Part shown: positions 11,130-23,801 of the stretch, in pieces
Position numbering within the stretch: position 1 is the stretch's first letter
Layout: each line of letters starts with the position of its first letter
NCBI GenBank assembly: GCA_013368445.1
Contig: JAACJO010000017.1
Location: forward strand, 124,001-188,000
DNA from: Leucocoprinus leucothites
Taxonomy: Eukaryota; Basidiomycota; Agaricomycetes; Agaricales; Agaricaceae
DNA: 64,000 bases
Direction: 5' to 3'
Notes under the pieces: model-generated
Told to the model about the DNA's origin: nothing
Seen by the model: the letters and a program-made list of their open reading frames with translations, nothing else
Database searches by the model: none
Program-made: the position numbers and the translations under genes

Positions 11130-12048
11130 TGAGTCGAAGTTACTTACTTGCCATTGTTATAACCAATAAGAACGCGACTAATTGAAAACCTGAGGACGAG
11201 AGGGACATCTAAGGGTAATCAATTCGCTCACTTTTCGTGTTCCTTCCGCCATAGAGCGCACGAAGTCTCAGCACTAGAAGTGTTTTGATGATGCATAGGT
11301 AGGCCATATGACGAGTACTAGATCATCGCCTAAATACAAGATTCACATGAAATCTCCTGGGTTTACTCACAAGCCCGTAGCCCAGATGATGATTTTGCAT
11401 CTCATGTTGGAAATTAGCCATGGCCCAGTGACAGGAATTGTAGGGCACGTCCTACCTCTACGATGACGGTATTTAAAAATGAGATAGCTGCATCGTGTAC
11501 TCCACACTCACTTGTTCCGGTATGACGGTTTCTACTGTTGCTTTAAACACCAATTCCTGTTAGCACGTATTTTGCCGGGTGCAGTGAATCCTTACTGTAG
11601 AAGGTGAGACTGTTTGGTGCATTTAGCAGGGTTTCACTGGCAGATATTTCATGGGAGGTGCTTACATGAAATCAACGACAGCAACAAGTCGTATCAGAAT
11701 ATATAGCACTCTAGTCCTTGTCCAGCGGCCACTACCGCGAAAGACTCAGGAGGAGGTAGGTGATAGAAAGGGTATTTACGCACTTGTAGATATGTTGTCT
11801 CTATATGTTCGAAAATGAGGACAAGTTTGAGTCCATTCACGGCTGAGAGCTGGGTAGACGCACTTCTTCCTCAAACAGGAGGAGTGTATCGTGTGCGATA
11901 ACCGTTAAAGCAGCAACTAAAAATATACACTTGAAGTTATATCCATAGCACAGTGAGACTTACGATAAGCATATGATGACGCTTGCGTTTGCTGGTATAA
12001 GGAAATTAAGAGTGGAATATTGAGGTCCGGCTCGGATGCACTGGACAT
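10250..12048 (-). pseudogene. DUF6533-like membrane protein, decayed
   Basis: On the minus strand a start at 12048 gives MSSASEPDLNIPLL. The frame crosses a clean intron (GTAAGT at 11963 to TTTTTAG at 11917) into LAALTVIAHDTLLLFEEEVR, the N-terminal signature of DUF6533 proteins (hydrophobic helix, D..L....EEV.LIW). The next expected residues appear split between two other frames (YPALSREWTQT, then LVLIFEHIETTYLQ), indicating small indels. Much further on, at 10783-10547, KLYKALGDIDDN and YVFYRDGTLFF match the C-terminal half of such proteins. The 3' part is duplicated at 1770-3146. These proteins have several transmembrane helices and no known function. Frameshifts in the N-terminal part make this a likely pseudogene. 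Confidence 0.5.
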
Positions 12049-12109
12049 GAGGGGATTATGGTATGAACGACGACGTATGCCAGTCATATAAGCTTCTAGG
12101 TGTGACAAA

Positions 12110-15100
12110 AAACCTCGTTTTAGCTCAGGAACGATATTGATCTTGATGGTTGTCTCTAGGTTTCCTGTGGGAATTCTTGGCTGGTCAGAGTCACAGTGGC
12201 TGGATGCTAAGTTTCTGGTCTTAGTCTCTGGGCATATTTACGGATGAAACTAACGAAGAGAACCTTTGTGGACTCTTCTGAGCCAGTGTATACTGCATAA
12301 ATGCCCTGTTGACGAATTACAGTGGAGTGTTGCTTGTTCGGTCTGTCATCTAAAGACACTAATCGGACGGAGCAGAGTTTCGGCGTCTGGGAGCTGTCAA
12401 GATGTATATATCATTTGATCGTTTTGATGCCCCAAGGTAAATCGTAAGTCGATCCCGGGTTGGTTCACGGAGGATGTCAATTCTGACATGACAGTCCTAT
12501 TACCCAAATATGTCTGCGAAAATGCAAGGAACTGCCAGCGACGGAGTGAGACAAACCGCTGGCATATGCCATAAGTGCGTGACATGGCACGGCAAGAAGC
12601 CACCTACCGTGGACCTGACTTTCTCAATGAATACTCTCAATATTGAAAGGGAAAGAATCTCAGAACACTGATCTCTTAGGAAGCCATCCGCCAGAAGATG
12701 AATGATGCTCCAAAGTGCGAAGGACAGTTAGGGGGAATTCACTCGACTAAATACCACTCCCCGGACGTCTCGGTGAGGCTGTGCCAAGACGCAGCAAGAG
12801 TGGTTAGTTCCGTCTTAGTACTGTATGGTATCTGTTTTACCGATCTTATCGAGGCCTGTTGTATGTAGGTGAGCGTTTGTTTGGGTCAAACGGGGCCCTT
12901 GAACCTTCTTGAACCTGGCAAACCCAAATAGCCCAGTAATTCACTAACGCACTCTAGGCGGCCTCTGGCTCCTGGCCCTGCCTGCCATGCATCGGTTCGT
13001 CTGGGGTTGTACTCGTATCCAACAATAGTCCAGTCCAAGGAGTAACAACCATCATGACATGTACGTAATGAGCTTTCTATTTTTCGAGTTTTACGCATGA
13101 GTATGCTAAGTTATAAACGGACAGGACAGGGGTGGCCATGTCACTTGAACAAGAATACCTGGAGAACGATTGTGGCGTGTTCATCGACCATGCACTGAAA
13201 GCCGTCGGTTGTCATCTATAATAAAAGAGAAGGGGGTTCGAAAGAGGAAACAAAGGAATTAGAGTGCTTCAGCCGCAGTACAGTCAAAAATAGTAAAGGT
13301 ATTATCAACGTTCTCTCATATCTGCCAGGGAACGGGGTGGACCTTCCGAGAAGGTCCACTACTCCTACCCGAGGCAATCAGCACGGAGCCTGAATTCGTG
13401 CGTGAGTGGTCCCTTCACGCTTCCACGCTTGGCGGGTGGGGCTCACGCTAAAAACACGTTGCCCGAATTTGTATTCATCGTCCGATCTGAGCATACAGTA
13501 TCTGCAATACGGCGTATGACCTTGTCTGTCTTCGAATACCAAAGTCGAGGGACATACATTATCGAGAAAAATAAAGAGTGAGAATGATAAAGGGGAACGC
13601 AAGTGAGGATTCGAAATTCTTATTCCATCGTAGTCCTCGAACAGCCTATTAATACCGGGCATATCCTAGTGGAATGATTATCTCGTCAAAATCGGAACAG
13701 AGACTTGGATCTTAGAACTTACCTGTGCTCTCGGAGTGCGCTTGGGGGTTCGGGCATGTTTTTGAAGCTTATGCCCCCTCGCTTCGAAATCAACCTTATC
13801 TTCAGCAACTTCGCCATCTTTTGAAAAAAAGAAAAGAGATGAACTCACGGGCCACTGATTCTGCCGGTATTTCCCTGCCGGGCTAAGCTAGTTGCTTGAG
13901 CTGAAGTAGAATCGCTTCCGCTTCCGAGATATGAGAAAACATCGGCTGGTGATATGTTTGAGGCGCAGGAGGTTGTTCTCAAACTATTCCTCGCCACCAT
14001 TCGAGTACGGAAGAGCAGCCAGTATCGGAAATGGGGAATGGAGTGTATTGCGGGAAATGAGGAAGGTGACAAGCAAAAAAAAGGTGGATAGAAGGGAGAA
14101 TTTTCTGAACTCTAGGGGGATGGATGACGAAGTGAAGTGAGAGGGTATGTCAAAGCATCGACAAGGAGCAAACAAGGCAAGAGGCACAAGTAATATGAGA
14201 AGATATGAGTTGAGTGTCGAAGTGGTATGAAGGGATGGGCGAAACCTAGATACAAAAGAACAAGAGACTCCAGACTCTAGGGGGCGTGCTTGAGGCGTAC
14301 ATCTGCTGTGGATTGTAACGAAGATGATCGGTCCGCATGTATCTTCCAGGGATATGGGTCTTCCAAGACCAAATCGGTCTGCTTGGGTACGGAGAACTAA
14401 GATCTCAAGATGCTTGTTTGAACAGCGAGTCGTTTTGTGTCTACGCTCTCTGAGGAGAGGGTCGATGATTTCACTCTCAAGATGTTTGCTTGATCTCGAT
14501 TATGAGGAGCTTGAATCTAACACATGGTAGGATCGATCCGAGCTGCGAAGCAAAAGACGAATGAAATTGGAGTTGGGGAAGGAAGGACATGACATGGCGG
14601 AACAGATGTCCCATCGGCTCGGGGTTGTTTGGAGTTGCTTGCCCATTAATTACCTGATATATATATAATATTAGTCTGTTCAACAATTTCAACGAGTGTC
14701 TCGAAATATTTTACTGTCTCGCGTCCCTCGATATATGACACACCACACGCCACTTGGTTCTGGTCTGTGTGCAACAGTGCACTCGACGAATTCGAGACCG
14801 ACCGACTGAGCTCGATGTGTTCCAGTTGAATAACCAACCTGTCAGTGAAAACTTTTGCCCTCTGATTCCACCATTCTTTACCTACGTTTTATATGGATCG
14901 AACTCAGACGTGTTTCCGCAGTCCTGAGTCCTGAGGATGTTCAGTCGCCAGCGGGCCTGAATCTAGCGCTCATGGCGCTCAGAATACCAACGCTTTTCGT
15001 CATACGCTTTTCGGCGAAATTTCGACCGAAAACGGCTCAGGGCTATCCCTAATACCCAGGACGTATCTTGTAACGAGGTTTTCCAAGTTTGCTTTGTGCT

Positions 15101-15466
15101 CAAGAAGACCACACTGAAATCATAGATAGACTCTGTTGTTCATCGACCCCAAAGCCTACCTTTCGACCGAATCCCCACTAACATATGGAACTAGAAATTC
15201 GAAAGCCCTGAGCGGCCAGTCAGATCACATCAGATGCAGGTGCCGGTCATTTGACTCAGTTATCAAAGGAGATCGCCATCCCGATGTCCAGAGAATGGGG
15301 TTGCGATAAATAGAGGACATGCAGATATAAGACGTTGAAAGCCACTGTTCTATCAGGTCAGTCCCTGTCCCCTACTAAACTCTACACACTGCGTTAACCG
15401 TTCCCTCGCTCCCGCCCCTTCGAAAACTACAGCAGAACCATTTGATCTGCACCACCTATAGCCAAG
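12110..15466. other. Region without a supported gene
   Basis: The sequence has normal base composition with only short ORFs on both strands and no motif I recognise. A perfect 9 bp stem with a 5 nt loop (GTGGACCTT/AAGGTCCAC) sits at 13337-13359. A TATA-like ATAAATAG near 15306 may belong to the GMC gene promoter. Confidence 0.4.
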
Positions 15467-18097
15467 ATGTCAGAAACTTTCGATTATGTGATAATTGGTG
15501 GTGGAACCGCAGGTCTCGTCGTCGCTGCTCGACTTGCGGAAAACGAGAACGTTAGAGTATGTGTGCTTGAAGCTGGGGAGGATGTTACACACACAGACGA
15601 GGCATCTATTCCAGGTTTGACTCCTCACCTAGACTTTCTGCCAGATAATTGATCAGCGTTGGGCTGTTGTCCTGATACCAGGCATCGTGTCGAAGCTTTG
15701 GTTACAGGATACAAACTGGGGGTTTGCGAGCGCTCCTCAGAAACATTCGGAAGATAAGGTGCTCCATTTGGTTAGGTGAGTAAACAGTCGTTCGTTCTGC
15801 TGCTATCCCCACGGACTCTGATGGTTTCTTCTCTTGACAGAGGAAAGGGCTTAGGGGGTTCTAGCATGGTGAGGCATCTCGCTCGTAATGGTTCTTTATG
15901 GAACCACTAGTATACTTACTCGGTCGATCCCAGGCCAACTTAATGCAGCTGAATCGGTACGTTTTTCCATTCAATATTCGTCGGCAGCGGGAGTTAAATC
16001 GCAGCATCACTCAGCGCTCCAGCCCGCGAATATGATGGTAGAATAAACTTCCAATAAGCCTGGTTGGTATGTCGACTCACACGAGTGTGTGTCCCTTAGC
16101 TTTCGAGAAACTTGGACTATCCGGATGGAACTCTGCTGAATTTTTGAAATATTTTATCAAGGCAAGCTCCCTTCTACACCACTCAAATTTCCTTCAGAGC
16201 TGATATTCTACCTTGACAGTCGCAATCATTGTCGTACACCGCGGAAGGAATAAAAGAACTTGGTCTGCAGCCTGATGAAAAGCATTTTGGCTCTGGTCCA
16301 ATTATCAATACGCTTTCTCGCTACAAATCATCGTATAGCACCAACTGGCTCAAAGCATTGGAGGAGTGCGGTATTCCTTACAATAGCAATGCGGTAAGCT
16401 CTGATGTAAAGCCACAGTCCGTTGACCAGTCGTTAACAGAATTAATATTATTCAGATGGGTGGTGAAAGCATCGGAGCTTGGGTCGCTTCATTAGCCATT
16501 CATCCCGAAACATCCAAACGCATTTCTTCTGCTACAGTACGCGCCCCCGATGAACGTCCTTCTCATGGCAATGATTGACTAAACTGTGTAGGCTTATTAC
16601 GAGCCAAATAAGCACAGGAAGAATCTGACCGTTATCACTGGAGCTCATGTCACTCAAATCCAATTGAACCACGTTTCGACAGGTAAACCAATCGCTGAAG
16701 GTGTTGAGTATCAGAAAGAGGGCAAGAAATATATCGTCTCTGCCAAGAAAGAAGTGGTTCTTGCTGCTGGGTCCTTCCAAACGCCGCAGATTTTGGAGCT
16801 TTCGGGTGAGCCTAATTCGAGGCATTTCCGATAGTAGTAGCACCTAACAAATCTTGTAAAAAGGTATCGGGAAAAAGAGCGTGCTAGATCAATACGGGAT
16901 TCCAACTATAGTGGATCTCCCTGGAGTCGGAGAAAATTATCGTGAGTAATTATTCCTCTACAATCCAAACGACCCATTCTCACTATTTCATTAGAGGTTG
17001 GCTTGAGTCTTTCTGAGATGACGCCTCGCTTTCCTCATGCCTTATCTAGGACCACCCGGCTATACTCTCTGTATACGAACTGAAGCCTCCTCACGAGTCT
17101 TGCAACGTCCTTCAGTTTGATCAAGAAAGAGCTGTCGCTGAATATCAGAAATTGTAAGCCCTTTGGATCAATCCCACAATGTTGCTTGGAGTTGATGTCC
17201 GACCCGGTAGTGTCGATAAGAAAGAAGGGATGCTAACCAGTGTTCCCGGGCTTTATGCCTTCCTTCCTCTGAGCAAGCTAAACGACCCTGAATCCCTCAG
17301 GGAGTATGCTTCTCAGAGGCGGTGGAACAAGATCCAAGACTCTATCGCTAAAGTTCAACAGGAATGGCTTTCTGACGATCACGTTCCCCAAATTGAGTAA
17401 GCACAGCTCCCATCGATACTCGTCTGTGTGCTAAGCCTCTCGACAAGATTCATCATTCTCCCCTACTTCTGGCCAACCGTCCCGAAATCTGCGCGCGACG
17501 AGGGGAAATCGTACATTAGCACCACCGCGATTCTCTTACACCCCTTCAGTCGTGGATCAGTTCACATCAAATCGTCAGATCCCTTCGCCCATCCAAACAT
17601 AGACTTGTCCGCTTTAGATAACGACATTGATGTCCAGGCTTTACTCAAAGGCCTCAAACTTATTCGTGAAATCGTGACGGAAACGAAAGCATTTGAAGAT
17701 GTTATTGAGAAAGAGGTCGCTCCGGGACCGATGGGGGATAGTGATGAGAATTTGGAGAGATACTTGAAAACGGGGCTTACGAGTGCGTTTCATCCGATTG
17801 GGACAGCCGCGATGATGAAGAGAGAGGATGGAGGTGTTGTTGATGAGAGGTTGAGGGTGTATGGTGTTGACGGATTGCGCATTGTGAGTGCTGTGATTCT
17901 TCTCATATCTACGGTGCTGATCGGTGTTAGGTGGATGCTTCGATCTTGCCGTTCCAAGTCGGAGCTCATATTCAAGCCACTGTGTATGCTGTTGCTGAAA
18001 AGGTGAGTCTTCAACTTTATTCACTGAACACAGGTTATTGACTTGCTCGGCATGCTAGGCTGCTGATTTGATTAAGGAAGATGCAGCTCATCACTGA
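15467..18097 (+). CDS. GMC-family oxidoreductase
   Basis: FAD-dependent alcohol/aldehyde oxidoreductase of the glucose-methanol-choline family. Exons: 15467-15614, 15682-15775, 15841-15868, 15934-15956, 16015-16037, 16100-16161, 16220-16393, 16456-16536, 16592-16805, 16864-16941, 16995-16996, 17050-17153, 17211-17396, 17448-17883, 17931-18002, 18059-18097; total 1764 nt, 587 residues, the normal family size. Key parts: the ADP-binding fold [10 protein letters not shown] (residues 7-16), first signature [10 protein letters not shown], second signature [29 protein letters not shown] with catalytic His521, and [10 protein letters not shown] with His564. There is no signal peptide, so it should be intracellular; the substrate is unknown (aryl-alcohol oxidase or choline-dehydrogenase-like are both possible). 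The intron at 16162-16219 is GC-AG. The 2-nt exon at 16995 is needed to keep frame and to encode Gln309. The gene lies at the edge of the transposon island and appears intact. Confidence 0.88.
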
Positions 18098-18759
18098 TTT
18101 CATCTTTGGAGTCATGAACTGAATCAGTGTAACAAAGTAGCAGCAGGTGTATAAATACCAGAGAAAATATTTAGTTTGGGCCAGTAACCTCTCAAAAATA
18201 ACAGGTCACCAATTTGTATCAACTTCATCAAATCTTGAGTCCCAAGATATCAAAACTGACAAGCTATAAAAATAAATGTGTCAGTGCAGCCTGTGATTTC
18301 ACAAATGAACAACACTTTGCATATTTCTGCAACTTTCAGTATGCTAGCCACAAAAAGGCTAAGGCACTTTGTGCTCAGCCAACTTCAGCCAAACAGCCTG
18401 TGTCAGATGCTGATTATCTGCTGCCATTATCAAGCCAAATTTCAATGATTATTTAGGCCTTGACAGATATTTGAGGTGGGCAATGTGACAATACTGTACA
18501 AATAAATGTGCTTGTGAAGTGCTTCTGTACTTCAAAAGCATAACACCCCAAAGAGATGAGTCTTTTCCTTTGATTTTATCTTGTGTTCTTGAGCCCACAC
18601 TCCACCACTAACCACAACAATTGACAATCAGTTTCAATACTCCAGCTCAAGGTGTAGCCTTGCCCAAGGATGGATGTTGGGACTATGATCAGTCCAGCTC
18701 TAGCGAAAGCCATACCAATTATTGAGAAATAGTTAGGGTAAGAATAATTGAAACATAAT
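18098..18759. other. Start of the AT-rich transposon island
   Basis: Composition changes from mixed to AT-rich and CpG-poor shortly after the GMC stop codon. A short ORF at 18214-18456 is not recognised and I see no gene here. Confidence 0.5.
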
Positions 18760-18762
18760 ACT

Positions 18763-19542
18763 AAGGTAGAGGACATCTATACCCCACCAATGTAACATGC
18801 AGTGACTACCTTTGTGACATGATAACTGAATTCAGAAGAAAACAGGTAATTTCATGGTGAGAACTAAACAAGTATGTTCAACATAATTTGGAGATGAACA
18901 TTTTGTGTATAATAGTCTGTAATAGTATATCCAAAATATTGTGAGGAAATAATGAGAAATAAAGGTGTGTGTAGTTCTAGATTATACCTTTTTTATCAAG
19001 ACTTCTGAGTATTGACATTAGAAGGACTCAAATCTCAGTGGCTGTTGGATTTTCATGCAGTCTATACAGCCTTCTATCATTTGCATTAAGTCCAAGAGAA
19101 TATCCATCTATCAATCAGCAACACAGACAACCTCTTCAGTTGTGCTGCTTTAGAAAGATTGGATGATATTATCACAACCTGTCAATGTTGTCCACTACTA
19201 TTTTGGTATTTTTTTGTGGTGATAAAATGTCAAGAATACAATTTATATTATTAATAAGGTTTTGAGACAACTTCTTACATGTTTGAGAGGCCTGATATAG
19301 GCTAAAGCACTCTGCTAGCATGTAGCCTAGCAATTTGGAAACTAGTTCTTACCTACATCAAAAATTCATGAAAAAAACCTTAGATATATTCAGTTTGCAA
19401 TATTTGGCACAAACTGTTCAGTTTATATTGGTAAGATCTCCTTATTTGAATTTCCTGACTATTTTCCCAAATGTTTATTTCTAAATTTAGAGATGCCACT
19501 TTGATCATGTGATATTAGTGGAGTAAGGATGTCCTCTACCTT
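18763..19542. mobile_element. 780 bp MITE-like element
   Basis: The ends are inverted repeats: AAGGTAGAGGACATC at 18763 and GATGTCCTCTACCTT ending at 19542. ACT flanks both ends (18760-18762 and 19543-19545), a possible 3 bp target duplication. There is no coding sequence inside, so it would be non-autonomous. The superfamily is not clear; a 3 bp duplication would suit PIF/Harbinger. Confidence 0.65.
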
Positions 19543-20128
19543 ACTAGATTGGACAGTACAGGACATAACATCACTTTTCCTTTATACCCTATCTGTTCAC
19601 CAGTACATAAGAAATAAAATCTGCTGAGTATGCTTACATTGATATTTCCTACACTCAAAGCTCATTCATCCTATTATATAGTAGATTACTATATACACCA
19701 AAGAGCTCTGAACCATCAACTATGTCTCCACTCTGCCCTCCAGTTATGAAGTGAGTGCTGAGTTGATTAGGGGTTAGTATCTTGTAATCTGCTAATATCA
19801 TATAGAGAGACCATTGGCAAACTTGGGGGTCTATGATTGTATTATATAGAACTGTATAGCCATATAGCCCTATAAGAAACTCTCCTTTGATATAGACTCT
19901 CAGTGACACTATGCAAAATTATCAGGAGCTATATAGCTCAATTCAGTTCCTATGAATATATCCAAAGGCTTGGCTTGTTATGCACTGCTATTACACTATT
20001 TATGCACTATCAAGCCCTCCATAAAAATTCTATATTTACTGTGCTAGTGTTAAGCATACAAATGCTATGGATATGGGAGCCAATATTTGAGACCAGATGA
20101 ATAGAGGTGTGACAGGGTTAAGACAGGA

Positions 20129-23100
20129 TAGGAACTGTCATAGATATGTAACTTCCAGATGTTACCTGGAATCCACTTATGAATCATGGATCAGATCAGA
20201 TCAGATCTGGATTGGGCTTAAATCTGGATAAATATAGGCATCTGTACCTAATTTAGACATTAATTAAACTCTAATAGACAATTCTGATATTTCAGTTAGT
20301 CTCTGCCACATAATGGGACTGACCCTGAGTTTCATGCTTCTGTGAGCCTTTCTTACCCCTGCCCCTGCCTACTGAACACTGCAAGTACACTCTGCTTTCC
20401 GAAAATGCCTCTGAAGGGTGCTAAAGGCTTGAAGTTATCCCAAAAAGCATCAAAAATTCCTATTTTCTCTACTGGGCTCCTGGAAAAGGCCAAAAAACCT
20501 GGGAAATCCACTGCTCAATCAACACCTAGCAGTAGTCCTGCTCTGACATCTCAGCCATCTGTCCCTATTACTCCTGAGGCTTCAGATAATGAAGAAGACA
20601 GGCTTCCAGTTATCCAGTCACCAGTTAAGCCTCGTAAGAGGCAGGCCACTAAGGAAATACAGAAAATGTCAGACTTTGAGGTCTGGAACTACAATGATGG
20701 TGACATTATTGGTGAGGGCATGATCATTTAATTGTGTAACATCAGTATATCTAATGCATAAATCAGCTGGGACCTTCACTCACCTTAAATCAGCAGCCTA
20801 TGCTCATTTTGATATCACTGTCAAGCATAAATTTGATGAGGAGGGTGATCCAAAGAAGATTATCTACTTGTTTATATACAAGGTTGACCCAGAAGGATAT
20901 CCAGTTCAGCGATGTGTATGTGCAAAGACCAGTCTAGATACAAGTAACCTTATTAACTCCATCCAAGGATGTGACAAAAGGCTGGGTGTAGTCAGGGAGT
21001 CATCTAGCTTGATCAAGTCTACTTCATCCAAATCAACTTCATTCCCTTATTCAAGAGTACTATACCATGTAGTGGCTATTCTATGTTACTCTGATAGTCA
21101 GCAGCCATTCAACATGCAAGGAGATTTTTGGTATCTTGTGGAAGTTGAGATGTTATGAGCAAGAGCTGTACCACCATCCCCACAGATGGTCAGTCGTGAC
21201 ATGCAGCAGCTGTATCCTTTAATGAGTGGTGGTATCTGCAAATACTTTCAGGTAAGTATATATAATATTACTATAGTATCAACTAATTGCTATTTCAGGA
21301 CTTGGACTAAGCACTCCATATTGTACTTGATGGATGGGCCATGCCAATTATTGCATCATATCTGGGTCTTGTTGTTGTTTGGTATGACAAGGATGAAATT
21401 CACTGAACTATTTTAGAATTTATATGGTAAGTATACCTAACTCAATTTCTGAATATTGTATTGAATCAGTAAAGTTTGAAACAGTCTCACACTGGTGAAT
21501 ATCTTGCAGAGGAGGTTGCAGCCTGTCTCAAGCGGTTCGGACTCCAACATCTTGTATGTGATTATTTGCTCTATTTCTAAATACTATAGCTCAAAGTCTA
21601 CTTTAGTTATTTTCAGTTACAATGGATAATGCAGTAAACTGTGATAAGCTGGCAGTCCATCTTCCAACTTATATTCCAACATTTTGTGGGCCTAAGATGC
21701 ATGTTCAGTGTATTGCCCATATTCTGAATCTAATTGCTAAGGTAAATATGAGTTTAATTCATTAATTAATTATTAATCTTATTTTAATAGGCTTTTATGT
21801 CATTTTTCTTCAAGAAGTTAGCAAAGAAGACCAATGCTATTTTAAAGGATAGAGCATTAGTTGTTGAGGAGAGAGAGACTGAGCTGGATGATGTTGTTGC
21901 AGAGGAGATGGATGAGAACGATGATATTTTGGTTGATGATGATGGACATAGAGCATTCAATTATGCTACTGCCCATTCACTTCATGACCAGGCAATTCTA
22001 CTGATGCAGAATGAAGGTGTTACTGTTTCTGCTCATGAGTTGCAGATGGCACAGCAAATCATGCCCCAAGTAAGTTAAAAGTCTTTTTACTATATAGTAT
22101 GACTAAATCTCTGCTTAGGTTGCTAGGCTTGCTTGTCAGATCAATGACTCTCCCAAACTCTGTGAGCAGTTTGAAGACTTAGTTATCAGTCATCCCGATC
22201 ATGGTAGTCAAAAACAAGCTCTTCCCCAATATGTTCCTACATGCTGGAACTCAGATCAAGCTTGTCTTTGAGCATATATTGATTTCTGAGATGAAGTTGA
22301 AATGATTACTTGCTCAACTGCAGATAAGCTTGGCTGCTACCAATTGACTGATAAACAGTGGGAGCTTGCGGAAGATTTGGCTGAGGCACTTGAGATACAA
22401 TTTAATATTCTAATTAAACTGGTTTTTCTCATCTGTTTGTAGTTATTTGAGGAACCAACTTGGCAGTTTTCTCAAAAAGGAGTCCCACTTATCATTGATG
22501 TATTGCCTATACTTCTTGAGTTGAAGTTCTCTATGCAGGCAATTCATGATTCTGATACTGATGATGACCCAGCATATGACATCACTTGTATTGCTGCTCA
22601 GGCAGCAATTCTAGTAATTGATAAGTATACAATCTTCACTTAGGACTGTGAAATTTACTACATCTCAATTGGTGAGTGGTCTCTATGCATGAGTATGATG
22701 TTTAACTTACATGTTTTATAGTCATGTGTCCTGACTGCAAGCTTCAGTGGTTCAAGTCTGCACTGGGGTTCACGACTCAGTATGTCAAGAAGATCAAGGA
22801 TATGGTTGTTGAGCATTGGAAAGCATCATATGCATCTGGTGGTGATGAAAGTCAGCTTGTAGATTCAGAGCCAGTGGTTTATTTTATTATAATGGCTTAT
22901 CTCTATTACTAACAGTTGTTTAGAAGGGAAAAAAGAATTGGTTCAAGGTCATGCTCAAAGCAGCCAAGACAAACTACTCTGTTGATCATATTCTAACATA
23001 TCTTGATGAGCCTGCTATTCCCTCCACTGATATCCAAGCTGCAGGTGGATATATGAAGTGGTGGTATACTTTATCTTCAGCTCAGAAGTCAGTTGCAAAG

Positions 23101-23801
23101 ATGGCCATGGATTATTGCAGTGCCCCTGGTGAGTAAGCTACTGGTATAGACATTTAATGAGTACTGACAAGACAATCAGCCTCATCAGTCGATGCTAAAT
23201 GAGCCTTTTCAGTTAGTCGATGACAGATCAACTTTATGCAGCAGAATATGAGCTCTTTCACCTTCCGTGCAAAATGGCCATGGAATCTTGGTCCAATACT
23301 CTACTATTGCCAGGAGTCAAGGCAGTTGCTGAAATGATTGGAGAATCTGAGTCAGATGAAGAGGATAGATCTTGAGTTAGTGTTCAGACAACTAGTATGT
23401 ATCTGTATTTGTATCAGCAGTTGAGAACCATATGGGAATATTACCTGAATTATCTGTACAAAAATGCGTATTGAATGAGCCTAAAATTGTGCAAATCAGA
23501 GCAGAAATGACCGAGATACATTAATACCTTTGTGGATAGCATAGGTGAACTCATTGCAAATAGGCCCAAATAAGAATATAATTGACAATTTTATTTGGGG
23601 GTTAATTCTGGGCAGTTTCTCTCCAAAAATACACTAAAATGCATTGATTAATGACATCTTAAGAACTGAATACAATTGGTAACAATTTGTTACTATAGAT
23701 GCACTCAAAATCTGCATCATCCATCCACCATCCATCTGTCACACAGCATATCTGGTGGATGTGACCTGGATATGTGACAGATCCATCCATGACAGTCCCT
23801 A
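20129..23801 (+). mobile_element. hAT DNA transposon (copy 1)
   Basis: A 3673 bp element with ends TAGGAACTGTCATAG and CATGACAGTCCCTA (imperfect inverted repeats). AGACAGGA is duplicated at 20121-20128 and 23802-23809, an 8 bp target duplication diagnostic of hAT elements. Subterminal GATCA repeats lie near 20195-20215. It carries a decayed transposase gene and sits in the old solo LTR. Confidence 0.92.
20405..23375 (+). pseudogene. hAT transposase, decayed
   Basis: Starts with MPLKGAKGLKLSQKASKIP and a Ser/Pro-rich N-terminus. A poorly preserved zinc-finger-like segment follows at about 20754-20985 (VQRCVCAKTSLDTSNL). The catalytic RNase-H-like core is spread over several exons: the TMDNAVNCDKLA region at about 21618, CIAHILNLIAKAF at about 21712-21790, and LPQYVPTCWNSD near 22218. 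The C-terminal hAT dimerisation region is seen at 23115-23370 (SSVDAK, AFSVSR, QINFMQQNMSS, AKMAMESWSNTLLLPGVK). Within that last block two TGA codons replace expected Arg/Glu-type codons, so the gene is dead. Exons are separated by short introns. The transposase would bind the terminal repeats and catalyse cut-and-paste movement. Confidence 0.85.

Noticed and set aside
11340..11420. Minus-strand segment IIIWATG resembling a flavin monooxygenase motif
   Set aside because: It is a lone short match flanked by stops, lying within the DUF6533-like locus.
13337..13359. Perfect hairpin GTGGACCTT-AAGGTCCAC
   Set aside because: Isolated, no adjacent gene end, poly-T or repeat family; one such hairpin is expected by chance in 64 kb of eukaryotic DNA.
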